Shown: positions 1 to 12,160 of the stretch, piece after piece
Position numbering within the stretch: position 1 is the stretch's first letter
Layout of the letters: every line of letters starts with the position of its first letter
From: Edaphochlamys debaryana
Lineage: Eukaryota > Chlorophyta > Chlorophyceae > Chlamydomonadales
DNA: 64,000 nt
NCBI GenBank assembly: GCA_016858145.1
Contig: JAEHOE010000002.1
Coordinates: 620,001 to 684,000 of the forward strand
Reading direction: 5' to 3'
Translations under genes and position numbers: made by a program
Notes under the pieces: generated by a model
Seen by the model: the letters and a program-made list of their open reading frames with translations, nothing else
Database searches by the model: none
What the model was told of the DNA's origin: nothing

Positions 1-225
1 CACCTGCCAGATCGCATGGACGGCTGCCCGTAGGACGCGCCTGAGGGGCGGTCCTCAGAGAAGCGGGCGGACCGGCCCCGACCCCGGCCTCCTGCGCCAG
101 TCAAGGAGGCGTTCATGATCGGCACGCAAGCTTTGCACTCCAAAAGAGGCCCAGGTCCTCTCTAAACAAAGTCATACCGTCTTCCCCCGCCAGCCCAAAG
201 TACAAGCACGCAGAGGCGGTGCTCC

Positions 226-2772
226 TTAGCAAACTTTCAAGGCCCAGGCCCCACCTTCGCTCTCCCGGCGGCCAGGCGAGCCGGACCGAGACCGGGACCT
301 CCCGGGGCGGCCCGCGAACGAGAACATGGACCCCAGGTTCCGCATGGCTCGCCCCTGCCGGCCCCGCCCCCCGGAGCCCGGCCCGTCGCTCGCATCCTGC
401 GACGCCCGACGGTCACGGCCGCGGCTGCGCGAGCTGCGCCCCAGCCCTGGGCTGCTGCTGCGGCTCCTTCGCATGGGCCGGCCCGGCCTCCCGCCCCCCT
501 CCATGAAGCCCTCGTCCTGCGTGCCGCTGCGGCGACGGCTGCCCCGCGAGAGGTTGGACGTAATGAAGTTGGCGAGGCCGCTAAGGGGCGACTTGGGCCG
601 CTGCTGCCGGGCGGAGGAAGTCCGCTCCAGCCCCTCATCCCCCGGCGTGGCGCCGCGGCTCCGGCTGCGGCTGCGGCTCATGCTCCGGCTCATGCTCCGG
701 CCGCGGCCGGGCCGGCCGGGCCCCAGCCCGTCGTACGGCTCCTCCGGCATTCGCGTCCGGCCCCTAAGCCGGCTGCTGCGGCTGCCCTCGGCCCCAAACA
801 CGCTGCTGAGAAGGCTGACGAGCCCTCCGCCCGGGCTTCCGCCCCGACCGCGGCTCCTGCTGCGGGACAGAGCCCGATCCATGCCCGGCTCGCCTTCCTC
901 GACCGATGACCGGCCCCGGCTGCGGCTCCGGCTCAGGCTCCGGCTGGGCCCGAGGCCTGGGCCTGGGCCTGGGCCTTCGGACTCCGTAACGCTGCTGCGA
1001 CGGCTGCGGGAGCGGCCAAATGCCATGCTAAGGATGCTCGGGGTCTGGCCCTGCGACGACAGCCGCTGCCGCCGTCGCCCGCCGCCCCTTCCAGCTTCGG
1101 CGGCTTCTGATCTGCACGCGCAAAAAGGGGCAGCCGGACCAGGTGCAAGATTCAGGACAGGACCTGTGTGATTGGAACCGCTCAATTTCAATGCGCGCCG
1201 GCGACGTGCATCCCGAAGTCCCTGCAACGCACCCTGATCGTCGCATGCTCCGGCTGCCAGGCGGCGGCCCAAACGGGGGCTGTGGAGGCGGCGCGGGCTG
1301 GCTGGACCGCTTGAGCGCGCTCCGCAACGGCATCGAGCTGCTGACGCCAAGACCCACCCGCGGGCTCGCGCCTCCGCCTGCGCCGCCCTCGCCCGCTCTC
1401 CCGCCCTCGCCCGGGGCTCCTCTCCCCGCGCCGAAGCCGGGCGGCCCACCCCCGCCAGCTGCGTCCCCCATGGGCTCATCTGCGAAGCCCACCGACACAC
1501 GAGGCCGTGGGCCGGGCCGCGGGCCCGTGTCCTCGCGGCCAAGCCCTGACCGCGGTGACGCAGCCTCACCGCCACCGCCCCGGCCACCGCCGCCTCGGCC
1601 GCCGCCGCCGCTTGCACCAGGACCCCGCCCGAATGCCCTTGCAGGCGAGCCCGTGTCTCGGCTGACGGACACCGAGGGGAACGGAGCGGAGCCAGAGGTT
1701 TGGAGCCGACCCGGGCTGCCGGGCTGGAACGCCAGGCCCGTCCCACTGCGTCTGACGGTGGGGCTTGAGCCACTGTCTGAGCGGCGTCCCATAGCGCTGT
1801 CGGCGCTGCTGCTGCGCCTGTGTCTGGGCCGACCCGTCAGCATGCGCATCAGCCCGCTACGCCTTCCGACCTCGGAGTCGGAATCCGGCGCCTGCCGGAA
1901 GCGTGAGGCGGACCTGGGCATGCCCCTGCACACATGCACCGCCGCGGGATGTGTCGCAAGCCGAATAAACCGGAGGTTAGGCAGGCTGACGACCGGGCAA
2001 ACTGCAGGACTGGCAGAGCACGGTATGGCAACGCTCCCAGCCACACCTGCCACGCCCGGTGGCCTGCCTCAGTAGGGTGCCTGCCCCCTTCGACATCGTC
2101 CCAGACCTGCACTCCCAGCACAAGCGTTGGGGTAAGCAGCCGCTGCCGGGTCCTGGGAGGCTCCCTCTCCTGGGCAGCTCGTTGCAGGCCTCACCGGGGG
2201 ATGCCCGAGGGATGCGCACTCCCAGCGGGTGCGGCGCCGGGCCTGTCGGTCGTGGAGTTGAAGCGCGTGCTGGCGCTGAACTTCACATGCAGCGACTCCA
2301 AGAGCTTCTGCTCCGCCTCCGAGGCTGCAGCGGCGGTGGTGGGCGTGACGCCTGCGGGGTGGTCGCAGGCTTGTGAGCGGGCGGCGTGAAGGCAGCGCCA
2401 TGGGGCCCGTGGGTGAGGGACTTCGGCTGGCCGCACCTGTGGCTGAAGGGCTGCGTTGTGCCGTGCTCGCACCGCTGGGCAGCCCGTCTTGAGTGCCGGG
2501 CGACGACGGCTCGCGACTCGCGGCCGAGCCAGTCCTGCGCGGAGCATCGACAGGTAAGCATGCAAGCAAGCCTAAAAAAACTCTGAACCGACGCACCTGT
2601 TCAGCGGGCCTTCCACGAAAGCAAACCGAGGCACCGGCAGCTTGCTGAGCAGGCTTTCGGAGAAGCTCCGTCGGCCCCTGCCCTCGCCTGTCGCTGAACC
2701 TGCTGTGCTGCCGGCATCTTGACCGGGGCCGGCCACTTCCTTATGTGGAAAGGAAGCGGCACCCTCGGACAT
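226..2772 (-). CDS. Arginine/serine-rich low-complexity protein, five exons
   Basis: I model five exons on the minus strand: 2772-2597, 2534-2437, 2351-2195, 1925-1233 and 1111-226 (669 codons plus stop). All four splice junctions agree in phase (2, 1, 2, 2), which is the main support for the model. The start is the ATG at 2772. The N-terminal part has a short non-repetitive stretch (SLLSKLPVPRFAFVEG). Exon 3 is hydrophilic and might hold a short helix. Exon 4 has RS pairs, a glycine-rich middle and the motif LRSALKRS. The last exon is dominated by SRSRSRG-type blocks separated by hydrophobic patches (LVSLLSSVFG, LSGLANFITSNL). RS domains are known from splicing factors and other phosphoproteins, but I see no RRM or other folded domain, so splicing is not implied. 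The repeated hydrophobic islands flanked by RS blocks are unusual. Function unknown. Confidence 0.65.
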
Positions 2773-4616
2773 TCTAGTTCTAAATGCGAGCTCGGAACGC
2801 CCGTGTAGCGAGGGCTCTGTGTTTGGCCATTTGCAGGGCTGTCACCGCGAACGCTGGTCCGCGAGTGACAGAGAGCTATGCAGAGTGTTGTTTACAGTTA
2901 CAGGGAGAGCGCTACGATGCTCTGGTTGGGCAACTTCTTTGGTTTGGGTTCCAGTTCAAACGCACAGTCGTCAGCTGCTCTGCGGGCTCGCGCTGGCTTG
3001 CAGCGCTGTCCAACAGCACTTGCCATGGCCCTTGCGAGTACAGCTCTCACAGTCGTACGCGCGGTGCACCGCAGTGACTGGTGCCGTGGTGCGCGATACC
3101 ATTCCCTGGCACCATCCACGCTCATTACCGCTCACCATCGTCGCCCCCCGACACCCGCTGTGTCGAACAACAGCCATATGCGCATGGCTGGTTCGCTACG
3201 TGATCTGATGACAGGAGGTCGACAGCCGGCGCTGGCATGGTCGGGCATGGACCCTCCTGGACCTTAGTCCCGCGGCAGACACCGACCATCGGTGGCATGT
3301 GACGGGGTCAGCGCAGCAAGGCGGAGGCAGGGACATTCCACTCGTACGAGCCCCCTCCTGCCTTGCTCCTCGCGCGTTGCGGCAGCGGCTACATCGGCGC
3401 GCTCAGGGCTGAGCTGCATCCCCCATTCGGCCATTCCCCCAACGTAGGGCGAAAGTAAGCTTCCAGCAAGGGCCGTTGCGCTTGTGCTACGCCCACCGAC
3501 CCCGACATCGTCATGACTAGGCTGCATGGCCCCTGCGAGTACAGTGCGTGTCCCCTGCGCGCCTGTGCTGAGGGTCTGAGCTCGGGTGTCGAGATCTTCC
3601 TTCCATAGTTACAGACCTCGCCGCAAGGTGTAATAACAGTCATGCCCTTGCAGCACCTCACACTGCCCGTATGACCCATGCGTCGTGCCTCCATACGTAC
3701 ACTGGGACCCCTGCAGCCCAGGACTGACGCCGCCGGGTAGCACACCACATCACCAGCTAGTGGGCCCCGGGACTCGCCGAGGTGCAAACCGGTGCATGGC
3801 AGCTCACCCCCAGAGGCAAACGTGCCCGCCCCCTCAACCTCTCCTATGGTAGCGGCGGAATCAGTGCGACGTTCAACAACGTTTCACAATCTTCAAGGTT
3901 TACGGCTTATAGGAAGGTAGCAACCCGCGCCAAGACTGCCCTGGACCACTCAGGATCCGATCCTCTACATGCAAAGCCATGATGCATCCCGCCCCGGCAG
4001 GGCGACCGCAAGCAAGAAATATAAGCAAAGGTCCGCTCTCTTAAGGGTTCACGCAAGTGATGTGCCGCTGCAATGCATGCAGGGCTTCGCAATATCACCA
4101 ACATGGCCAGCCCGCAACTGGCCGTGTATGTACGGGCGCTGGAACGCAAGACAGTACGGCCGTCGATCACGGTGCCAAAACTAAACAAGTGAAGCCTGCA
4201 GCTCCGATTGGCACGGCAGGCATGTGCGGCCGCCCAGCACATGGCACAATCAACTCTGCAGTAGTGCGCGCGGCCCAGCTTCGTTCCGTGAAGCCGAATG
4301 TGGACCTTCAACGACCCCTCCACGTGGGGAGCACCCAACCAAACACAGCACCTTGCGCACACAAGGGGCCCGCAGCTTTAGAGACACAACGCCGCAGCTC
4401 GATGCTAGACCCGAAGCATCGGCCGGGCCGTGAAACAGGCATTTAAGCGGTACATCATTCGTTCCGAGGCGCACGCAGCGCAGCAGTATCTTTTGAGGCC
4501 CTTGCAGGTTTCTGTCGTCCAACGGCAAGCCCACCCAAACCTGGCCCCGAAGCAAGCACCTGCCAGGCATGCGCCGCTGATGCTCCTCCCGAGAGACCCA
4601 GCAGCGTACGTGCCGC
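2773..4616. other. Intergenic, no gene recognised
   Basis: This stretch lies upstream of the RS-rich gene and downstream of the first NAT gene. Open frames on both strands here are short, lack convincing splice-supported extensions and have no recognisable domain. I see no RNA gene or repeat of note. Confidence 0.5.
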
Positions 4617-7600
4617 TTAGGCCTTGTCGTCACCGCGGACCATGGTCTCCTCAATGATCGGGGATCCCTTGCCCACATCAACCGGCGCGGGCGGCAGGTG
4701 GCTGTGGTCTGGGTCGCTGCTGCTGTCGTCGATAGACTTAGCCTCCTTCAGGTCGGCTGGGAGGGGATCACGGCAGGGGGAGGGTACGAGTGAGCAGCTT
4801 GTGCATGAGAGGGTAAAGCGTTGAGCCGAGCGAAGTGCCACTGCGCTCAGTGAGCGGCAGAGACTGCAGCTGCGCACAGCGCACGGAGGTACGTCGGGGC
4901 GGGCAACTGGTAAGCCCCACCCGCGCCGCCCGGGGGCACCCTAAGACTCACAAGGCTTGGTGGTAGCAGCGGAGTCCATGGGGAGCAGCAGGTTGAGGAT
5001 AAGGGCGACGACGGCGCCAAACGTGAAGGAAGTGGAAATGACGAGGATAATGGCGTCACGCAGACCCCGCAGGCCACTGTTCATGTTGGGGGTTACGGGC
5101 CACAGGTTGAGCGTGGCCCACTGGGGAACCAGCTCCACGCCAAAAGCAAGAGCCAGGGAGCAGGCCAGGATGAAGCGCGAGCGGCGGGTCAGGGAATCGC
5201 CGTTGATGATAATCTTGATGCCCGAGGCAATGACGTTGGCAAACAGGAACGTGGTCATGCCGCCAAGCACGGCTTCCGGAATGGTCACAATCCACGCGCC
5301 AATCTTGCCCAGGATCCCCAGGAGGAACAGCCAGCCAGCGGCGGCGTAGCCTGCCTGGCGACTGGCGACGTTGGTGAGGGAGATGACACCGTTGTTCTGG
5401 GCGAAGGTGGTGAGGGGCAGCGAGGTGGCGAGGGCGGAGAAGACGCCACTGATACCGTCGTTGAGAAGGGCGCCCTTAATGCGGCGGGTGGCAACCTCTC
5501 CCTCCGTGGGCTGGCGGGAGGCCTCAAGCGTGGCTGCGGTGTCTCCCACGGTCTCGATCGAGGTGATGATGAAGACGATGCAGAGGGGGATGATGGCGGG
5601 AGGATAGAAGCCCAGCGGGAAGGTCGTGGTCCAAAGGAACGTGATGCCGGGGGCACTGTCGATGAGGCCGGTAGTCACTGCGCGTGGGGCCAGAGAGAGC
5701 ACAGGAGGAGCGGGTGAGTTCTGTACGCAGTCAGAACCTCTGCGCGCGTGCCAATGAGTTGTATGCGTTCGCCAAGCGGGCAAAGCACTGCCCTCTTCGG
5801 CTTGCATCACCTCTGTGCCACCCGTACATGCAATGTCCGCCACGTGCACGCACCCCTCCGCCCAAACTCACCGTACTTGTTGCCGTCGTAGTTAGTCACG
5901 GCTGCGATGAAGTAGCCGAAGAGCAGGGCGATGATGACGGAGGCGTTGCGCATAAAGGGAGAGCCGAAGATCTCCAGGAAGATGATAGTCCTGTAAGGTC
6001 ATTCAAGACAAGCACAGGGTCAGCCGAGCTGCACGAGGAGGTGCCGCGTGCACCACCAGTACTAGGCACACCAGCCGTGCCTGCCATGTACCCGCCGTGT
6101 GCGCTTCACGACTCACACGAAGACACAAAAGCCGAGGCCCAGGTATTGCTGCGAGCCGAAGGGCAGGAACACCTCGGTTTTGGCCTTGTCGCCGCACAGC
6201 ACGCTGCCGGCACGGTAGCACATGGTCGTCATCGGCGCGCCATTGACGGTGACGTTGCAGCTTTGCGGGCCGGGCAGCGTCTTATAGTTGTCGGCGCAGA
6301 AGGCACCGCCACCCCAGTTCTGCGAAAGAGGGCAAGGGGAAGGATAAACGGGTTATTTGGGGTTTTGCTTTAATCTTGGGGGGCGTTTGGGGGAGGGGGG
6401 TGACGCGGGGGATGTGGGGGCGGGGGTAAAGGTGGGGTGGGGGATGAGGTATGGCCTGCCTATCTGCTGTGCGCCGCCCCGTTCCCAGCGTTCGGCCCCA
6501 ACCCCGCCTTGCACACCTTGAAGCCAGCCGAGATCAGGTGCACGCCGATCATCATGATCACGATGCCGCACACGATGGGCGGGAAGATCTTCTTGATGAC
6601 GCGGATGGGCAGGAACGACAGGAACGCCGGGATCACGGCACAGACAATCAGGGTGCCCAGGAGCTTGCCGTACGCCTCCTCAAAGGTGTTGCCCTCATTT
6701 TTGATGAGGTTAGTGATGACGGAGGTGGCAATGGGGACCGTGGTGAACGACACACCCTGGAGTCAGCGGGGAAGCGAGGGGAGGGACGGAAGCAGGTCAG
6801 GCGGCGCGGGGTTGGGAGCAGTACCGGAGCCGCAGGAGCGGGCAAGTGGCTTACATCAGACGCCAGTCACTCCTTCCATTGCAGACTGCAGCTCGTGCCC
6901 CCGCCATTCGCGCGCTCACCATGCAGGACAGCACTCCCGCTCCGAACTGGTACTTGCAGTTCCTGATGCGGGCTCCCAGCACCTGCCAGAAGGTCATGAT
7001 GCCCGTCACGATGAGGGAGGCCTGGACCAGGTCTGAGGGGAGGGAGGTGGCGAGGGCAGGGCGAAAGGGGGGTTCCTTCAGCCCGCAAACTAGATGACTG
7101 ACAGGTGCGCGACCGACAGCGCCAGGCCTGTGCCCAGCTGCATCCCTCCCTCGCTCGCCCAACCCCGAACGCTGCCCACACTCACAGCGGCTGATGTCGT
7201 TGGGGTCGCCGGTGGACGTGCCCCTCGCAAGGTTGGCGATGAGCAGCGGCGGCGTGATGAGGCCCCCGACCATGGCCAGCGCGTGCTGCAGACCCATGAT
7301 GGTGGCCACAAGGACGCCCAGCCAGGAGAAGGTGCCGAAGAAGCGGGGCGGGGGATGAACTTTGCGCCCGCCGCGGCACGAGTAGGGGAAGCGAGGCATG
7401 CACAGATATTTCATGTCGTACGTGCCTGCGGGGTGGGATGGGACGAGGAGCGGGAACAGCCCTGAGCCCTGGGAGGAGGTGCGGGCCGATATGGAGCACA
7501 CGGTGGCAACGTTCTGGCCCGAGGCGGAGGGGGGCGAGGTGGAGGCGGGCGAGGGCGAGGTGGAGGAGAGTGAGGGGGAAGGGGAGTCGACCACCGAGCC

Positions 7601-8357
7601 GACCGTCAGCTGGCACGGGAGCGACGAGGAGGGGCTGTAAGTCACGACGCGGACTCTCACCAGTCCCCCTTATCATTATGATTCCCACCCGCACCCACCG
7701 CAGCAGAATTCCCGGGCTTTCATGGCACGCATCTCATGGTAGCCAGCGACTGGGGGAGCGAGGGCGAGCGAGGGTGGGGGCGGGGAGTGAGTAATTGCAC
7801 GCCGGTGCCCACGCCGCTCCTCCCACTCACATGCTGGACCTATTAATTTCGATCAGATGCGGGTACGTTTCAAGTGGGGCAGCGACTTGGCCTGGCGCAA
7901 TGCACCTGGCAATGCACGAGGGGTGCCGTAAAGGAGTGACGACTGCAGCCGACTTGCGCTGTATGGGTTGCGGCTTAAGGCTTGAAGGATCTGATGGTAT
8001 CGGGAACGCTGCACAGGCCCAGAGTCTCTGTTGCGTAAGGCACGCAACCGAAGAGCTCGAGGCGCGACCCACCAGCCTAGCGTCAGTCCGAGGTCGACCT
8101 ACTCGAGGCAGCTCATGCTCATGCTCCTAATAGCGAGGGCGTCTGCGAGAATGGCCCCACACAGCTGCCATGGCTCCAAAGTTGCTATGGCTCGGCCGCG
8201 TGGAAAACCGAAGGGTTCGACCCCCGCTGGATTGCCCCTTGTGCTGTCGACAAGCTACGATCAACTCACCACAACCGGTACCTTCTTCTTGGAAGGTCTC
8301 TTCGACCTTGGGTGGCTCCATTGTTGCCGAAACAGCGGGAGAATCGTCCGCCGTCAT
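4617..8357 (-). CDS. Nucleobase-ascorbate transporter (NAT/NCS2 permease), copy A
   Basis: Polytopic plasma-membrane-type permease of the NAT/NCS2 family, whose members carry xanthine, uric acid, uracil or ascorbate with protons or sodium. Eight exons: 8357-8270, 7425-7186, 7032-6920, 6756-6517, 6319-6117, 5990-5872, 5677-4952 and 4756-4617 (622 aa), phases consistent. The QH motif region (MGLQHALAM, about residue 74) and the NAT signature (QNNGVISLTN, about residue 428) are both intact. Hydrophobic segments run throughout, and the tail is acidic and hydrophilic. The start ATG at 8357 gives a first exon of 88 nt, exactly as long as that of copy B, which supports it. An extracellular-type loop with several Cys lies between residues about 230 and 300. 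It is arranged head to head with copy B across about 3.8 kb. Substrate cannot be told from sequence alone. Confidence 0.92.
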
Positions 8358-11300
8358 TGCTGATAGTCGGGACACCTGTGTGTCGGGCCAACGAAAGGTC
8401 AGCTGATGCGGGCGGCGCGTGTCAGTCGACCAGAGTTGCCGCGACGAAAACTAGGTCTTTCGGCTAGGTCTTCACACCGCCGCGACCGAGAGCTCAGGTG
8501 TCGCAGGAGCAGCAAGTGCTTTGCCGACTCACCGACTTGATGATCCAATGAAAGGGTTCAACCGCGGGCGTGGGTCCACGGGGATGCTTGACGACAACCG
8601 TCAGAGCGGCTGAAGCAGGCAGGCTTAAGGAGACTTGCGTATGTGTTGAGCGTATGCTCAGTGTATGCTCCCAGGGCGGCAGGAGGGTGCATTATATGGT
8701 CCGCACGGCATGTCGAGGCTGGTCATCGGCGCCATCCAGCCGCGTGCCTTCACTCGGGCTGACTGTTCGTCCACTCGAAACCCTCGTCGCAGCGTGATAA
8801 AGCATTGTTCTTACTTCACCATGTTGGCTGGCATGGACGCAGGGGCGGGCTGCTGACGAATGGCGGCACCGAACAATTTACCAGGCGTTACCCCATCTCC
8901 AGACTTGCATGCTGCGCCGTGCAGCCTGCACATAAAGCAGGCATTGCTCTGTTGTGCTGGGGTAGTTTGCGGGCGCGAGCGTGGACCCACGTGTCTTCAC
9001 GGTACGTTGCGGCGGTACTCGCCAGCCGGCTCGACGCGGCGCAAAGGAGCCTGCTGCGCACTCTAGCAAACAACCTCGACCAGCGGTTTGCTCGCCACGT
9101 GGTCACACGGGTGGTTACCAGCCACGGGGGCAGGTCCGCGTGAGCCTGGTCACAGAGGGCCGCGCCGCGACTCGCGTTACCCGCGCTGACAGTCGCTGAC
9201 CTGGGGCTTGGGGCGAGCACCCAGGGGCACCGCTAGGGCTGCATCGCCGTGCCTCAACCCTCTCCCGGTCGACCTTGTTACCCCCGCCCCGCACAGGAGG
9301 CTTGCCCCCACCTCTACCCGCAACCGTGTACACAAGGCGACTGGTGCCCCGGGCCGTGCCCTTGCGCACTCGCTTGCCTGGCACTCCTGTTCTTAACCGT
9401 GTACACAACTTCCTCTCAACACACGAACAGCTCTACCAGCGCAGACTTCCCCATTCAAGCTTTCAACAACAGGAGCCCACGCCGACATGCTTGATTGCAC
9501 GGTGCTGGATACTGCTTCGCCTCCACGTTCTTTCGCCACAAAGGAGCCCCCGAAGGAGCCCCCCGCATGCCAGGAGGACCTCCTGCGCATGACCCCCACG
9601 GCCCCCTGGCAGCCGCCACGCCGCGCACCCGTTGGGCCTGGACTGCCCCCCGCTTGCTCGTCCCGCCCGCCCTTCACGTGGTCCGGGTACGACCGCTGCC
9701 CCGCCCCACTTCCTGCCGCGCAAGTCACGTCGCAGGCTACACCGCCATCGCCCGAGCCCTAGGTTGCCTACTCGATGTTGCTTGGCCGCGCTGGCCTTCA
9801 CCGTCCGCCTCTTCATTCCGCTCGGATGCAGTTGAAGTCTGCGGCGCCACGCCTTCTTGATCCACAGCTTCGGCTGCGTGGGGCGTGGGGACGCTTAGCC
9901 GTACGCGGGCGCGCGATCGGGCTCGGGCGATGGCGAGCTGAAATTGGAGGAGGCTGTACCGATTAGCACAAGGGCACCCTGGTCTAGCACGAACAGGTAA
10001 CATACGAGGTAAGCGGGTGTGCTCGGCTATCTCCGCTGGCGTCCCTGCAGTTCCGGTCCTTCTCCTCCCCCCCAGAAACCCTTGCACCAACCCGGGGTAT
10101 TTGCTCGCCATAAGCTTTCGGCCCGTGAAGGGTTCCACGTTCACAGGCGGCTACGCTTCACAGACCTTTTGCATCGGATAACGAAATGCGATGCCATCAC
10201 ACCGCGGCACTACGCCCCGTTGTCTATAATAACCCCTGGCAGCTTCATACCCTGCCACCGTAGTAGCCCGGGCCCTTGCCGCCACCCGGAGCCGTCTTCC
10301 CGCACAGCCTGTCCTTGGGGCCCATTACAAGGCACTGCTTGAACGCCGGGTTAACAGACATCAACGAAGCGAAGCGCTTGGTTGTAGCGTAGGGCGTGTT
10401 CCGCAGAATACGCAGACTTGTGGGGAGCTGACGCCGGGTACAGAGAACCGATCGCCCCCCCCCCCTCCCCAACCCCCCGCACACTCGCTCCCAACCCGCA
10501 AGGACTTGCGGGACGGCGATGCTCACTCTAAGATGCGTGTTGCTGCATACGTTCCGACGCCATGGACGGTACCATGTACCGCGACTCCAGGACTTGGAGT
10601 TCACATGTGTCCTCCGCCTTCCCACACTCTCAAGCAAGTCTACTTCCACCGTGTCGCACCGTGACAGTGACCAGCGTGCTGATACAGGGCGCAGCATGAT
10701 GGGACCTCAAGCGAGGCCTGGTGGTAAGGGGCAATTATAGACAGCGGGGCGTAGTGCCGCGGAGTCGTGGCGTCGCGATTCATAGCCCGACGCAAATGCC
10801 TCTGAAGCGTAGCCGCCTATGGAGGCGGTGGCAAGGAAGGGGTGGGACAAGCACGCAGCACGCCGTCCATCCTGTACGTACGGCCATTGAAGGCTGTCCC
10901 CACGCGAGCTGCCAAGGTCAAGGGAGTAGTCCCACGTCTCCCACGTCTCCCACGTCTCCCACGTCTCCCACGTCTCCCACGTCTCCCAGCCTCCTGCGCC
11001 CTCGTACGTGACCTCTCCCAGCGCCGTGCCCGCCCGAGTCCCTCGAGTCTCCCGCTGCAGCCTGGAGGTGGGGGCTCAGCGCCTCAGCTCGGAAGGGCCC
11101 TTGTCGTACGGGGTACAGCATCACCAGCCTCGGGCATTCCCTCGATCTCTGCACGAATGGGTAGATGCCCGTTTGCTACTACCCCGCCAGCCTTGCGCCG
11201 CTGAGCGGTCCAAAGTCTGGCCCTCGCCGGCGCCTGCGGGCTGTGCCGTAGGCGGCCCAGGCTCGGGGCACCGTCGCTCCGGGGCCGGTGCTGGAAGTGC

Positions 11301-12160
11301 GGGCTGTGGCCGGCCGCGCTCCTTCAATGGGAACGGAAGCTTGCGCCGTGGCTCGTGCGTGCTGGGGGGAAAGGCGTGCTCGCAGTGTACCGTAGGCGCG
11401 CTCGGGACGCTCGGAGGGCTTGGGATGGCTCCACGGGCACTAGTTTTGAGGGAGTCTGCCGGGGCCCCTCGCTCGGGGTGGCGGGGTTGAGGAGGGCGGT
11501 ATCAGCTGCAGCCCAATGCTTGACTAACATGCATACACTCTGCCCTGACTGAGGGCGCTGCAGCAAGCGTCGGGGCCGGGACAGCACGTGGGCCACCTGC
11601 GACTGCACGAGCGAGCACGAGCGGGGCATGAGGGGGCAGGACGGTGTGCACCCCCAGCAGCTCCCGTCGACGTTGACAATCCGAGCGTCCTGACCTATAA
11701 AATACAGTGCAATTCACCGCAGAGCGCATAAAACAAAGTGCGAAACGTAACAGCGGTGCATGACTGAGATGAGTCGCTCTCCCGCACTCAAGCCCCTAGC
11801 TGCGTCGCTATCATGCTCCCTGGTATCAAGAGCGCATCAAGCATGAGTACGCACCAGAAACTAGCTGCGTAAGTCACTTTGCCCGCAAAGTATTATTAGT
11901 CCACCGCCCTCGCCTCGTCGACATCGCTGCATAGTCCGCGTCTTGTTACACACACTGTGCTCTGGGTAAGGGCGAGTTTTGCATCGTCAAACTGTCAACC
12001 TGACTGCATGAGGGCCCGGCCCATCCCCGTGCATCGCGCCGGCCTCTAAAGGCCACCGAGCAAGCCGTTCGTCACTCTCCCAAGTACAGGCAACAATTGA
12101 CTACCCGCGGCTGTGCCTTGAAGGGCGGGGGTAGAGCCAAAACGTTGCTTGAGAGCCACC
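8358..12160. other. Intergenic between the two divergent NAT genes
   Basis: About 3.8 kb separates the start codons of the two NAT genes, so both promoters must lie here. I see no coding gene: the open frames on both strands are antisense pairs with no domain. A short minisatellite occurs at 10931-10984 and a C-run near 10457. No RNA gene recognised. Confidence 0.5.
10931..10984. repeat. 9-bp minisatellite, six copies
   Basis: The unit CCCACGTCT is repeated six times without a change, followed by a partial seventh unit. It lies in the intergenic region between the two NAT genes. Confidence 0.9.

Noticed and set aside
326..1171. Long plus-strand open frame opposite the RS-rich gene
   Set aside because: It is the antisense of RS codons (Arg/Pro/Leu-rich) and has no splice or domain support.
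8160..8240. GGGTTCGACCCC resembling a tRNA T-arm
   Set aside because: No matching acceptor or anticodon arm could be folded around it, and it lies in the first intron of NAT copy A.
9463..9816. Overlapping open frames on both strands near 9.4-9.9 kb
   Set aside because: High GC keeps all frames open; no domain, no conserved splice pattern.
10931..10984. CRISPR-like array
   Set aside because: Units are 9 bp with no spacers; a plain minisatellite in a eukaryotic genome.
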